DNA of 64,000 bases, taken from assembly GCA_022579005.1 (NCBI GenBank), contig MU401539.1:1-64000 (forward strand), given 5' to 3'. The notes under the pieces were generated by a model, which had not been told where the DNA came from, searched no databases, and saw only the letters and a program-made list of their open reading frames with translations. Position numbers and translations under genes: made by a program. Numbering within the stretch: position 1 is the stretch's first letter; the number at the start of each line of letters is the position of its first letter. Origin of the DNA: Poronia punctata (lineage: Eukaryota > Ascomycota > Sordariomycetes > Xylariales > Xylariaceae). Of the stretch, positions 1 to 12,810 are shown one piece after another.

Positions 1-1047
1 AAAAAGCATAAAAGCAAACTTAACTAAAATAAAAACAGTTTTTAAAAAGCTTTAACTATTTATAACTATAAAAATTTAAGCGTTTTATAACGTAGCAAGC
101 TATTTTAAGCACTTTATTAAAAGTTACTTATTACTTTTAGTACTATTAATAGCACTTACTAGTAAATTTAAAAATAAAAAGGTAACGCTAATATTTAAAG
201 CTGTTAAGGCTTAAAAAGCTATTTAAAAAGCTATTTTTAGTAATAAATATAAACTTTAGCTAAAATTACGCAAGCATATATATTATATAACTATATTTAT
301 ATAGTAAAAAATTAACACTATTTTTAATAGCTTATTTTTTAAAAAAGCTTTTGCTTATATAATAACGTTACTTTATACAAAAATATAAGTTATTAGTAAT
401 AATGCTAAGCTTATAATACTAGCGCTACTAAGTTAAAAAAAGCAAAGTAATAATTTATATAAACTATAAATTATTGCTAACGCTATATACTAAAGTAAAT
501 TAACTAGTATAAATAATGTACTTTATAAATATAATTAAGTATTATAGTATATAAATAGTATATTAAATAAGCAAATTAAACATGCTAGCTAATTAGCTTT
601 TAAAACTTACTAAAATAACGTATATAATATATAATAAATAATTAAAAACTATAAAAATTATTATAAAGCTTTAATAACTAAATTAACTAAACCTTTAAGC
701 TATTTATAAATACTTGCAATTTAGTACTAAATTGTTTAATAATATAAACTTAAATATAATTAAAAATTAGTTTTTAACGTATAAAATAAATAGTAAGCCG
801 GCTTTATTTAAAATAGCTTATTATAAACAAAGTTATAAAGCGCTACTATATATAGCTAAAACAGCTTACTAAGTAATAGTATTGCTATAAATACTAAAGG
901 TTATAAGCCTTTTAAAAATAATAAAAGCTATATATAAAAAATTAGGTTATTATAACGTTAGCACTTTTTAACAAAAGGTTTTAAAGTAATATTAGTACTT
1001 AAAAATTACTTTTATAAGCTAATAAATAGTAGCTAAATGCTAGCAAT

Positions 1048-1294
1048 TGTTATAATTAGGTTATAAAGAAAGCAAGGCTTTTAAAAGTAACTTGATGTAT
1101 TAATAGAAATTTTAAAGTAAAAAAAAAAAGAAAAAAAAGCTTTTAAAATTTTATAAAGTATGCAAACTTATATGCGCATGCTATAGTAAGGCTATAGCTA
1201 TTTATAAGTATAGGCCTTAGTATTTATAGTTAAAGGAAATAATAGCTATAAGCTACCTAGTTAGCTATATTGCTATTTAATTAATTTATAACTA
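1048..1294 (+). repeat. Dispersed direct repeat, copy 1 (LTR-like)
   Basis: About 245 bp aligns with 15,753-15,994 in the same orientation. Identity is clear despite scattered C/T and G/A differences, including a well-preserved centre (ATAGCTATTTATAAGT and TAATAGCTATAAGCTACC) and a purine run. Flanks do not match, so both ends of the repeat are visible. This copy begins TGTTATAATTAGG and the other TATTATAATTAGG. The shared end is TTATAACTA. A TG start and a CA end mutated to TA would fit a RIP-damaged LTR, but no primer-binding site or polymerase gene is readable. Confidence 0.7.
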
Positions 1295-4200
1295 CTTTTT
1301 TTTTAAAAAATAACTTGTTTTAAGCTATATTTAATTATTGCGTTTTATTATACGTTCTTTTATTGTATTTTTTATAATATACTTATTATTACTTTGTTAT
1401 TGTTTTTATAAAGTTTATTAAACTTATTTTTTTTTGTTGCTTATAGCTATTTAGCTAGTTAAACTAGAGGTTTTGCTGCTTTAAAATGTTTATAAATTTT
1501 TTTTAGTAATTTTACACTATTTTTAAAGTTTTTAGCTAAATACTATTTATTATTAATATTTTAACCTTTTTAATTAACTTTATATTATAGTTTATTATAA
1601 TATAGCTTTAATATTTATATTTTTTTAATTATAAACTTTTTTTTGCTTATTAGCTTTATAGCTTTTTTATTAAATTTTTAAATTTTTATTTTAATAAAAA
1701 GTTGTTTAAATATTTGCAAAGTTAGTTAATATAATACTTATTAGTTAATTACTATAAAGTTAGCACTTTAAAAGTATATATATTGCTTTTTTATAATAGA
1801 ATTTAAGATTTTTATTAGGTTATAAAATAGTTAAGTTTATTAAATAGTTAATTTATTTGCTATAATTACCGTTTTTTAATAATAAATATATAGTTTTTTA
1901 TATTAAAGTTAAGCTTTTTATAACTTTTATTAGCTTAGTTTATTATATACTATTATATTTGTTATAAATATGCTTTTACTATATTAACGTGTTTTTTAAT
2001 TTTATAAGCTTATTATTAAGCATTTTAATATAGTTAAGCTTTTTTTTATAATAGTTTTTTTATTTTTTATTTAGCAGTTTTATTTTTTTAATTAAAATAA
2101 AAAAGTATTAAAAATCTTATTTTTACTTTATATAGTAAAAGTTTTATAAACTTATATAGTATAGCTACTTAGGCCTAGTTTATTATAAGTATTTATTTTA
2201 ACTAATTATTTTAGTAATAGTTAATATAAAAGCGTAGTTATTAGTTTAAATATTTATTTATAATTTTTGCTTATTTTATAAACTTATAATATTTTACTAA
2301 AGCTAATATTTAAGTAATTTTAAAAACTTTAACTAATTTATTTATAAATGCTAATATAAATTATAGTTTTTAGTTTAATATTGCTATTATAAGTAAGCTA
2401 AATATTTAAAAAGGTTTTTTATAATATATTTAAGCTACTTATTATACTATTACTTTAATAGTATATAATATTATTTAAAACTTTTTATTTAGTTTATTTA
2501 TTATAACTATAGCATTATTAAAGCTATATTTATTTTTAAGCATTTGTTTAAAGTTAATTACTATATATTACTATATACGGTTTAATACTAATAAAAGTAT
2601 TAATTTTTTTAATATTTTATTTTTTAAAACTTTTATTAGTTAATATTATAAGCAATTAAAAACATAATAATTATAATTATTTTTAAGTTTAAGCTACTAA
2701 TATTGCTTAGCTATTAGTTATTAAGTTTTTTTTTTTAAATATACTATTAATATTTATTTATAAAGTTTTGCACTAAGTTTTGTTTATAAAAAAGGCAGGT
2801 TTAAAACTACTAGCTTTTTTTATACATTATTAGCTTATTTTATATAGTTTATAAGTTTTTTATTTTTTTAAATTTAAGTAGTATTTATATTTTTTGCTAA
2901 TATATTTACATTTTTAAGTTTTTTTTATTTTTTTATAATATTTTATTAATAAGCTAAAAGCTTATAAAAGCTTTTACTTTTTTTTAAAGTTTAAATGCTA
3001 ATATTTTAGTAAATATTTTGCTTATTTATTTTGCTATAAATTTAAAAGTTATTAGCTTAAAAAACGTTATATAGCGTTATAGTTTTTTTTTTTGCTTTTT
3101 ATAACGTTATGTTTTTTTATTTTTATAATAATATATTTATTACTACGTTTTCTTTTTTTAGTTTATAAGTTATTATAAAGTTATATTTAGCTAATAATAT
3201 AAAGTATTTTACTTATTATAAGTTAAAGTACTACTTTATACTAAAGTATTTTAAAGCTTTATAGTTTATAATAATTAAAAATAGTTTTTCTTTAGTAGCT
3301 AACTAATTTAGCTTACTACTTCTTTATTACTAGTACTATTACTAGCATTTTTTTATTATAAATATTATAATTTAACTTTGCTTTTTTTATTATTTTAAAG
3401 TAAAATATTATAAAGTACTATTTTTTACTTAAATAAAGTTATAATAAAGTGCTAGCTATTATTTTATTTAATATATTTATTTTTACTTTTATAAGTAAGT
3501 TATAGTTATAGTAATATAAAAAAAAAGCTAAAGTTAATATTTTTTTTAGTTTTTAAAACGCTTTTTTATAGCGCTTATTTTAAGTAAAGGTTATATTATA
3601 ATATATTAGCGCTATTAATAGTTTTACTTTTTAGCTATACTTATATATAAACTTTTTATAAAAATTATAAAATTTTAAAAATAATTATATATTTTTTATA
3701 GTTATTAGCGTTGCTTATTTTTAAACTATTTTAACTTTAATAAAGTTAACGCTAACGCTTTTAATACTTATTATATACTTTAAAAATTTAATTTAAATAA
3801 CGTAAAACTTAGATTTTTTAAGGTTTATTTATAGTCTTGCGTTTTTTAGTTATAGTAATACTTTTTTTATATATTTTTAATATTTTTTTATTATATTAAA
3901 GTATATTAAAATATTATTAATATAAGTATAGCAAAATTAGTTTAAGTAGTTAAATAGTATATTATTTATATATTTTTAAAATATTAATAGCTTATTAGTT
4001 AAATTAAATAAAAGTACTTTATATTTATATGCTTTATATTAAGTATAAAATATTATAAGATTTTTTATTTTTACTACTATTTAAATTTAATAAAATGCTT
4101 ATTATATATTAATTTTAATAAATATTTTAGCTTTATATATTTATAAAAAAGTTTTTTTAATTAAAAGTAAAAAGTAGTAGTTTTTTTTTATTAAGCTATT

Positions 4201-4470
4201 AAGCTTTTAGTAGTTAATATAAAAGCGTAATCTTTTATATAGTTTTTTTATAAATAATATTAGTAACGCTTATAAAGTATTGCTTAGCTTTATAAAATTT
4301 TTTTAAAAGTAGTTTATAAAATATTTTTAAACTACTTTTAACTTATTAAAAAATATTTTATATAATAAGCTATATTTTAAGTTATTAAGCAATTTTTTTT
4401 TAAAAACTTTATTAAATAGTTTACTTTTTACTATTATAAAAAAAGCTTATTTAAGTTTATTTTGCTAAAA

Positions 4471-4545
4471 GTACTATAGTAGGAAAATGTGTTTTAAAAT
4501 AATAATTGTTTTTTCATAATAATTGTTTTAAAAATAATAATTGTA
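4471..4545 (+). repeat. Left arm of an inverted terminal repeat pair
   Basis: The arm starts CTATAGTAGGAAAATGT after a TA and continues with three iterations of an AATAATTGTTTT-like subrepeat. Its reverse complement is found at 12,697-12,810, whose outer end is CTATACTAGGAAAATGT, also next to TA. Inverted termini flanked by TA are the hallmark of Tc1/mariner-type insertions, although the subrepeat structure is unusual for that class. Confidence 0.65.
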
Positions 4546-7500
4546 CTTGTTCAAGTACCTTGCTACTAAATTTATATAAAAGTATACTTTTTAAATTTGT
4601 AGATTTTTATTTATAGTGTTTATAGTAGCTTTAACTTTATATAAGCTGTAATTAAATATACTTTTTTTACTAAAACCGTTAATTTATAATACGCTTTAAA
4701 ATTAATATATTAATGTTAACTATGTTAGCTATTTTAATAAAATAATTAATTATTTTTTATGTTATTAGTAATATATTTATATAAGATTTTTAAAAGTTAT
4801 AAAGTATAAGCAATGTTGTAAATAAGCAAATTTAGTAGTAGCAACTATAATAATAGCTTATAGCTTTTATATAATAAATTATAAAGCTAAAAAACATACT
4901 ATTAATAATAATATTATTATTATTAATATTTTTTATATTATTATTTTAAGTAAAATAAAAGTTTATATATTTTTAAAACTAGTACTTTAAGGTATTATTT
5001 AGTAATTTAAAGTTTATATAGCTTAAACTATTAAAGTTTAGTATTATATATTTACTATTATATTAACTACTTTTAAATAAAGGCATACTTTAACTTAAAA
5101 TACTAAAACTAGCACTGCTAAAAGCAAAACTAGTAAGGTTTTATTTTAAAAAGCTAAAAATAAAAAAATAACAAGGTTAGCTAGCACTTTTTTAGCTAGT
5201 ATTTAATATATGTTATAAAAAGCTTAAAGTTAAAGTAGTAAAAAACTAATAAAAGCTAATAAAATATAATAAAATAAGCTTAACTTATTAAAGTTAATAA
5301 AAAGTATAAAATAGTATAATACTGCTAAAAAGTATACTAAAAGCAAGTAAAAGTGTTAAAATAAGCATTTTATAATTAGCAAGCTTAAATAGCAAAACTT
5401 TAAGCGCATTACTTTTAGCATTTAAAGCAGCTTTTTTTTTAACTTATTACTATATTTAAATTATAAAAAAAGTTAAGCTTAATAGTAGTATACTTTTAGT
5501 TAGTAAGCATATAATTATAAAAATTTTGCACTTTTTATTAAAAGCGTTAGTACGTTATAAAAGTTATATTATAAAGTAGCTAAGCTTGCTAAGCAGTAAA
5601 AGTTTGCTAAAAACTTATTTAATATACTAAGTATTAGTAATAAAAATAAAAATAAAAAAATTTATAATTTAATATTATTTTATTTATTTTAAGCTTTTGT
5701 TTAATAAAAGCAACTTACTTTATAAAAATATTAAGCAAGTTTTATTAAATAAACTAAAAAGCAGTATATAAATAATGCTTATTAGCAAAAACAAAGTTAA
5801 TATTTATAATATAATAGTTAACTTAGCTATATATAGCTTTAAAAATATTAGCATTAAAACGCTTACTAAAAAATTTAAATAAAGCTTATTAACTTTTAGT
5901 AATAAAAGCATTATAATTAAGCACTTTATTATATTGCTTAATTTAATTAAAAATATAAGCTTTATTAAAAAATAGCTATATTAGTATAGTAAAAATAAAA
6001 TATATTAAAGTTATACTTATATAAATATAATTAAATAAAAAATTAAACTTTTAGTTAGCAAAGCAATTAAAAAAATGCTTATAAAAAGTTTAAGCTATAG
6101 TAAGAAAAAGCTTAACATTAAGCAACAAAGTTTTAATAATATAAAAAGCTATTTTATTAGTACTAAAAACTATAAAAGGCTTATAAAACTTTTATTTAAC
6201 TATATTTTTTATAGCTATATACTTTTTATTAGTTAGTTTATTATAGCTTTTATATTTAAATAAAATATAATTTAAAAAACTAAAATTAATTATTGCTTAT
6301 ATATAAGCATATATAAAGACTTTAATAATATTAAAGTATAGCTTTTTAAAAGTTTTATTTTTTTTATTAAACTTTTTATTAGTTTTTTTAAAAGTTAACT
6401 AAGTTATAAAAATAACAGGTTTTATATTAGTAAGCTTTATAAGTATAATAATAGTTTTTAAAAAAGCTAAAGTGCTACTTAAACTAAAAATATTACTAAA
6501 AGTGTTGCTTAAGCTAGCTAACAAGCTTTTGCTAATAGTATTATAACTATAATTATAATTACGCTAATAAATATAATATTAAATTAAAAAAAGCATTTAT
6601 TTATTTGTTTTAGGTTTAAACTTATATAAATACTTTTAACACTATAAAAAATAATAGTAAAATGTTTTCTTGCTATAAAAACTTAGCAACTATAAGCGTA
6701 AGTAAAAATATAGCAACCTAGTATACTATTGCTACTAGGCAATTTTTACTAATTTAATATTTTTTAAAAATACTAGTAATTTAGTATATAAAGTAATAAA
6801 CTAAAAAAAAAGCAAAAAAAAGAAAAAAATAAAAACAAAAAAAAAGGTAGTATAGTATAAAAAGTAGTTTAAAGGCAATTTTAAACTTAAAAAAAAAGGA
6901 ATAAATTTAAAAAAAGCGCTTATAAAAAAAGAAAATAGCTATTAATACTTTTACTTTATTAAAATAATATAAAATAACTTACTATATAAAATTTGCAATA
7001 TTATTGCTGCTTTAAAAGCTTGCTATTAATACTGCAGTGCTTAGAAAATAAAAAGAAAAAAAAAGGTTTTAAAGGAAATTAGAAAATAAAAAACCTTTAT
7101 AACCTTTTAAAAGTAAGCTAATAAAGAAAAAGTGTATAAGATAGTATAGTAGTTATACTGCTTAGCATTAAAGTACTTAGGTACTTTTTTATATATAGCT
7201 TTTAAAATGCTATTATTAGTTTAAATATATTAATATTTGCAAGTCTTAGCTATATAAGTATATACTTTTATATTTATTAATAAAAAGTGTTAATAAAGGT
7301 ATATTAATAAAGAATTTTTAAAAGAAAATTTGCTAAGCTTAACTTATATAAATATATTTTTTAGTTTTTTAGCTTTATATTGTTTTTTTTGCTTTAAGTA
7401 TTTATTAATATACTTTAAAAAGTAACTAAAAGCACTGCTTTTTTTATTATAATGCCTTAGCTATAATAAGGCTTTTATAACGCTAAAAAGTATTAGCTAA

Positions 7501-10500
7501 AAAAGCTTAAAGGTTACGCTAGTAGTAAAAAGAAAAAAAGAAGAAAAAAAAAAAGAAAAAGATTATAGCAAAGGTTTTTTAAGCTAAAAGCAAAAAAGCA
7601 ATATAAGCAGTAAACTTTTTACTGCGCTTAACTTTAATGCGCTTATTTAAGGTGTAAATAATAAAAAATATATAATTAGCAATAATATTAAAAAGCAGTT
7701 TAATAATAAGCTATTTAATAGTAATAAATAAAAAACTAATAACAGTAATAAAGAAAATAATAGTAAGTAAATTTTAAGTTTTTAGTTTTTTGCTTTATAT
7801 ATTTATTAATATTTTATTACTAATAATTGCTAACTAATAAAAAAAATTAATTTTAATATAGTTAGTAATAGTGCTAGTATAGTAATAGTACAAAACTATA
7901 CTATATAGCTTAGCGCTTTTAATATACTAAAAGCACTTAAGTATAATAAAGGTATAAATAAAGCTTTTTAACTAGCACTATTTAATATAGCTAACAATAA
8001 AAATAAATTAAAAAATATAAAAAAAGGAGAAAATAAAAAAATAAGCAATTATAATAAAAATAGTTAAGAATTAAAACAAGCCCTCTTTATTGTTTTTATT
8101 ATTAAGGCTTTTTATAAGGCTATAAGTAATAATAAAAGATTTGCAGCAAATACGTTTAAACTTATTTTAATAAAGCAAAATAAGTTTATTAAAACTTTTA
8201 TAGTTAAAAAGTTTTTTGCTACATTTGTTAATCTTTAAAGCTTTAGCTACAATAACTAAACTATTTTATATAAAAGCTTTTAGCTTATTTAAAATAAAAA
8301 TAATAAGCTAATTTAAAATATTGTTAACCTTTTAAAGCAGCTTTTTACGCTTATTAATTAGCATTATAAAAAACTTTTTTTTATAAATATATATAAAGTT
8401 AACATACTTTTAAAAGTTAAAAAAATGCTAACTATAATAAAGCAACGCTACTAAAAAACTGCAGATTGTTTTAAAGCCTAAGCACTTAAAAAAAGGCTAA
8501 AAAAAAGTTGGAAAAAAAAAAAAAAGGCAAAAAAAAAAGAAAATATAGTAAAAAAGCTTTTAGCTTTTATTAAGCTAACGTTTTTTAACCTGCTATTTAT
8601 TATTAAAGCTTTTATAATATTAAATATTATAAAAAAAATAATATAAAAACTAAGTAAGTTTGTTAATTTACTAAAAAAGCTATATAAGTTTTATGCTTAA
8701 ATAAGCTTTAATTATACTTTTTAAAAAGTATATTTTTATTTGCTTTTAAAAAAGCAAGCTGCTATTTTTGCTAGCAATAATATTTATTATTAATATACTA
8801 ATACTAAGTATAATTGCTATTAAATTAAAAACTTTATGCTTAAGGTTATAAGCTTTTATATTAGTTATATTTTTAAATTTAGTTAAAATATAAAAATAAA
8901 ATTATATACTTAAAAAAGCTAAAAAGTTTTTACTTTTTAAATATAGCAATACTTTAATATAAAGTCCTTATATTTTTTTAAAATAAAGCTTAAACCTTTT
9001 TTACTTAAAAACAAGCTTTTTTTTCTTAGCAATAATTTATTTTATATTTTTAAAATAAATACTTATGCTTATATTGCTATATATAAAAACTATTATTATA
9101 GCAAATACTAAAAAAACCTAAGCATTTTTTAAAAATAGCAAAAAATAGTAACGCTTAAGTATTAGCTATTTTAGCTTAATAAGCATATAAAGAACTAAGA
9201 AAATATAGTATAACGTGTACTAGTGTTATAAAAAAACGACAGCAATATTAAAAAGCATATTATTTCTTTTTATTATACTTACTTTTTTTATAAAAAACTT
9301 AAAATAAACTATTATAGCTAGGATTATTTTAAGTTTAACTAAAACTAAAAATCTTTTAACTATATGCTTATAATCTTTTTGCTAGTAAAAACCTTTAATA
9401 ATAGTTTTAAAATATTTTTTAACTTTTATAAAAGTTTTATAAGCTATTATATTACTTTTTATAGTTTTTTTACTAAAAATTACCTTTATTTTAATAATAT
9501 TATCTTTTTTATTTTTAAGCTTTATAGTTTAAACTTTGCTAACGTTATTAACAAGCTTAGTACTATAGCAAATTTTAATAAAAAAGTAAAGATAACTTTT
9601 AATAATATAAATATTATTGTTTATATATAGACTATAGTGTTTATAAGCAATATGCTTTAGTAAGTAAGCGTTGCTAGTTTATTATAAGTAATTATTTATT
9701 AATATTATTTAAAAGCTAAAAACAGCAGCTTTAAAGGTTTTTAAGTATATAAGTTTTGCTATAACTACTATATTAGCTTTAAATAAACAAATATTAATAT
9801 AGTTAAATATAGCTGTTATTATTAACAAATTATAAAAATGCAAAGCTATATATCTAGTTTTTATAGTATAGCGCAAAATAAATATAGCTAGCAATAAAGT
9901 ATAAATATGCTTACTTTTGCTTTAAAAGCTATTAGTAAATATTTTTTATATTAGTATATAACTAAAAAATAACTAATAAATATTAATAACCTTTGCTTTA
10001 AATATTATTTTAATATGCTTATATAATCTTTATTACTTTAAATTTGCTAGCCTATTTAACTTTATACACTTTTTACTTTAAAACAGTATTTTAACAGCAA
10101 ACGTAGTAAAAAATTATACTTTTAACTTATAAGCTTTTTTATTTTTACTTAAAGCATAATATTTTTAGTTGCTAAAGCATTATCTTTTTAGCTATAAAAT
10201 GTTAGCATATAGTTTTTTAAAAAAAATAGTCTTTATTTTTTTTTAAAGCTAGCTTAAGCTTTATTACTTTAAAAAAAATTTAAAGCAAATACTTTTTAGC
10301 TTAGTAACCTTGTTAAATTTATTATCTAGGCCTATACTAATATAGTAAAAAGCGCTACTGTTTTAATTAAAAATATAGCACTTAAAAAATATTATAAAAA
10401 TGCTGCTAAAATAATTATAAAAAGTTAAAATACTTTTAATTATTTATATTATATTATAGCTATGTTTTTATTTTGTGCAGGTTTTATTATATTTGTTATA

Positions 10501-11979
10501 TTAAAAAATTTTGCAATAACTTAAACTAGTATAAATAAAAATAAAAATCTTATATTTTTAAAAAATACTTTTAACCTTAATATTTATATTAAAATATATT
10601 ATTATAATTTTATTATAAAATATAGCATAATAGTTAATTATAATATATTAACTAAAAAGAACTTTTATTAGTAAATAAAACTTAAAGTTTTAAAAAGGCT
10701 ACCTTATAGCTAGCATACATAACCTATAGTGTACGCATTTTAGATTTTTATTTTACTTACTTACTTTTTACAAAATCTTGTTTTAGGCCTTTTTTTATTT
10801 TATAAAATACTACATACTACTATACTAAAGTGCTAAAATTTATTATCCTTTTATTAATAGTATTTATAGTTAGTTTAAATATTATATATATAAAATAAAT
10901 TATTTTAATATTAAAAAGGTTTTTTTAATAAAGCTTAATAGTTAATTAACTTTATAGTTTGTTTTATAAAATACGTTTAAATAAAATAATCTTAAGCTTA
11001 TAACTTAAGTTTAATAACTTTATATACAATATTTTACCTTATTTAAGCGCGCTTTAGCGCAATTTAATAAGTATAAGCTAAATAAAAAGATATAGGCCTT
11101 TTAAAAACAAAATAAATTTAAGTTAAACATTAAGCTATTTGCTAATAAAATATACGTTAACTTATTTATTATTAACTAGATTTTTTTTCAAAAAATAAAA
11201 CATATTATATACGCTATTTAAAGTAACTTTCTTATGCTTTTTAAAGCTAGCAAAATATTAAACAACTTTTTTATTAGCCTTTAATTAGCTTATTATATAT
11301 ATTATAATAAGCTGCCGTAGTAGCTTTTAGCTTATAATTAAAATATTAAGCTTTAGTATATATAAAAGCTTATATTTAACTAATTTACTAGTAATAAAAA
11401 GTATATAGTTTACTTTTACTTTTATACCTTTATATAAACTTACTTTGCTTTTAGCTACTATTTTAAAGTATTAACTATTTTATTGCTTTTTTTATATTAA
11501 ATAAGGCTATTACTAAACAAAAGAACTACTAACTTTTTTATAAAAATAAACTTAAGCGCTTTATTTTTAGCAAAAGCAACGCTATTATGTTTAATAATAA
11601 TAAATATAGCTTTTTAAACTATATTTTTATTTTTAACGTTTATAATAAGCGTTATATTTTTGCTATTATAACCTTTTTAAAACAAACTAATAAATATAAC
11701 AATATTTTAAGCTTAAAATTATATATAAATAAAAAAAGGCCTTTGTTATTATTAGCATTACTACTATTTAGCTTTAGCGCTTATACGTTATTTTTATTTT
11801 TTTAATTAGCTATATTTTTAATAACTAAAATATTAAGTTATTATAATAGTTAGTAACTTAATAAGCTTTTTTATACGTTAACTAACTTTTTTATAAAAAA
11901 TTAATTTAATTGCTAACTTATTATAAGTTTTTTAAATTTATTTAATCTTAGCTAAAAGGTATTGCTAATATATTTATAG

Positions 11980-12254
11980 GGCTAATTTAAGTTTTTAACA
12001 ATTAATTAAAATAAGTGAAATTAATTAATTAATTAATTAATTAACTAATATAATTGCTAACACTTTAATAAAGCTAACTTAGTTTTTAATAATTAATTAA
12101 AGTAAGTAAAATTAATTAATTAATTAATTAATTAATTTAATTGCTAATATTTTAATAAGGCAGACCTAGCTTTTAATATTTGTTAAAGTAAGTTGATTTA
12201 ATTAATTAATTAATTAATTAATTAATTAATGTAATTGCTAATAAATTGCAGGGC
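11980..12254 (+). repeat. Three tandem ~90-bp units, each carrying a (TTAA)n microsatellite
   Basis: Each unit reads approximately GCTAA-CTTAG-TTTTTAATAATTAATTAAAG, AAGTAAAATT, then 20-40 bp of TTAA repeats, then TAATTGCTAATATTTTAATAA. The three units start near 11,980, 12,071 and 12,158. The third is less mutated (GGCAGACCTAGC and a final TTGCAGGGC), suggesting the ancestral unit had more G and C. Confidence 0.8.
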
Positions 12255-12292
12255 TTTTATATATATAAATATGTATATTATTTTATTATAGC

Positions 12293-12323
12293 TAACTTAA
12301 CCTAACCTAACTTAACTTAACTA
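12293..12323 (+). repeat. Pentanucleotide repeat (TAACT/TAACC)6
   Basis: Six consecutive 5-bp units of TAACT or TAACC. The period is five, not the six of the TTAGGG telomere repeat, so this is a microsatellite beside the right end of the candidate transposon. Confidence 0.8.
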
Positions 12324-12696
12324 AGCATTTTTTTAGTTTAAACCCTTTGCTTATAATAAGTAGATATTACTTTTAAAAATTAATTAAATACCTTTTTAAA
12401 CTAACTAAATATATTAACAAAAATAGGTTTAAAAATAGGCTTGCTTTTAGGTATTTAGTAGGCTTAGCTAACTAAGCTAGTTGTTTATATAATAAAAGTA
12501 GTAAAAATAGTAGTATAAATTATACAAAGTAGATTAGTATAATTAAAAGTACTAGTAAAAGTAGCATTGTTAATTAAGCTTGTTACCTAAATTACCTTAT
12601 AATTAAAAATTGTATACTTATATAATTTAAATTTAAAGTAAACCTAACTAAAAAAACTAAAAATCAAAAGCTTACCTTTATAAACTTATAGCGCAA

Positions 12697-12810
12697 AACA
12701 ATTATTGTTAAAAAAACAATTATTATCTTATAAAACTATAATTGTTATATAAAATAATAATTATTTTAAAAAACAATTATTGTTTTATTTTACATTTTCC
12801 TAGTATAGTA
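12697..12810 (-). repeat. Right arm of an inverted terminal repeat pair
   Basis: Read on the minus strand this begins CTATACTAGGAAAATGT and continues into several ACAATAATTGTTTT-like subrepeats, matching the left arm at 4,471-4,545. The adjacent outer dinucleotide is TA. The internal subrepeats are themselves near-palindromic (AACAATAATTGTT). Confidence 0.65.

Larger units (their letters stand above)
4471..12810. mobile_element. Candidate 8.3-kb DNA transposon remnant, or two oppositely oriented short elements
   Basis: The interval is bounded by the inverted repeats described at its two ends, each abutting TA. No transposase can be read inside because RIP has destroyed all frames. It also contains purine-rich tracts (about 6,803-6,850, 7,527-7,562 and 8,510-8,546) and a tandem-repeat patch near 12 kb. 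The alternative is two separate MITE-like elements inserted in opposite orientation, which sequence alone cannot exclude. Confidence 0.35.

Noticed and set aside
9364..11805. Open frames of 61-88 codons at 9,364-9,630 (+), 9,709-9,894 (-) and 11,587-11,805 (+)
   Set aside because: They lie in the RIP block and consist of Ile, Leu, Phe, Tyr, Asn and Lys as random AT-rich sequence would; no motif, no conserved start context.
12293..12323. Interstitial telomere repeat
   Set aside because: The period is five (TAACC/TAACT), not the hexamer TAACCC/TTAGGG.
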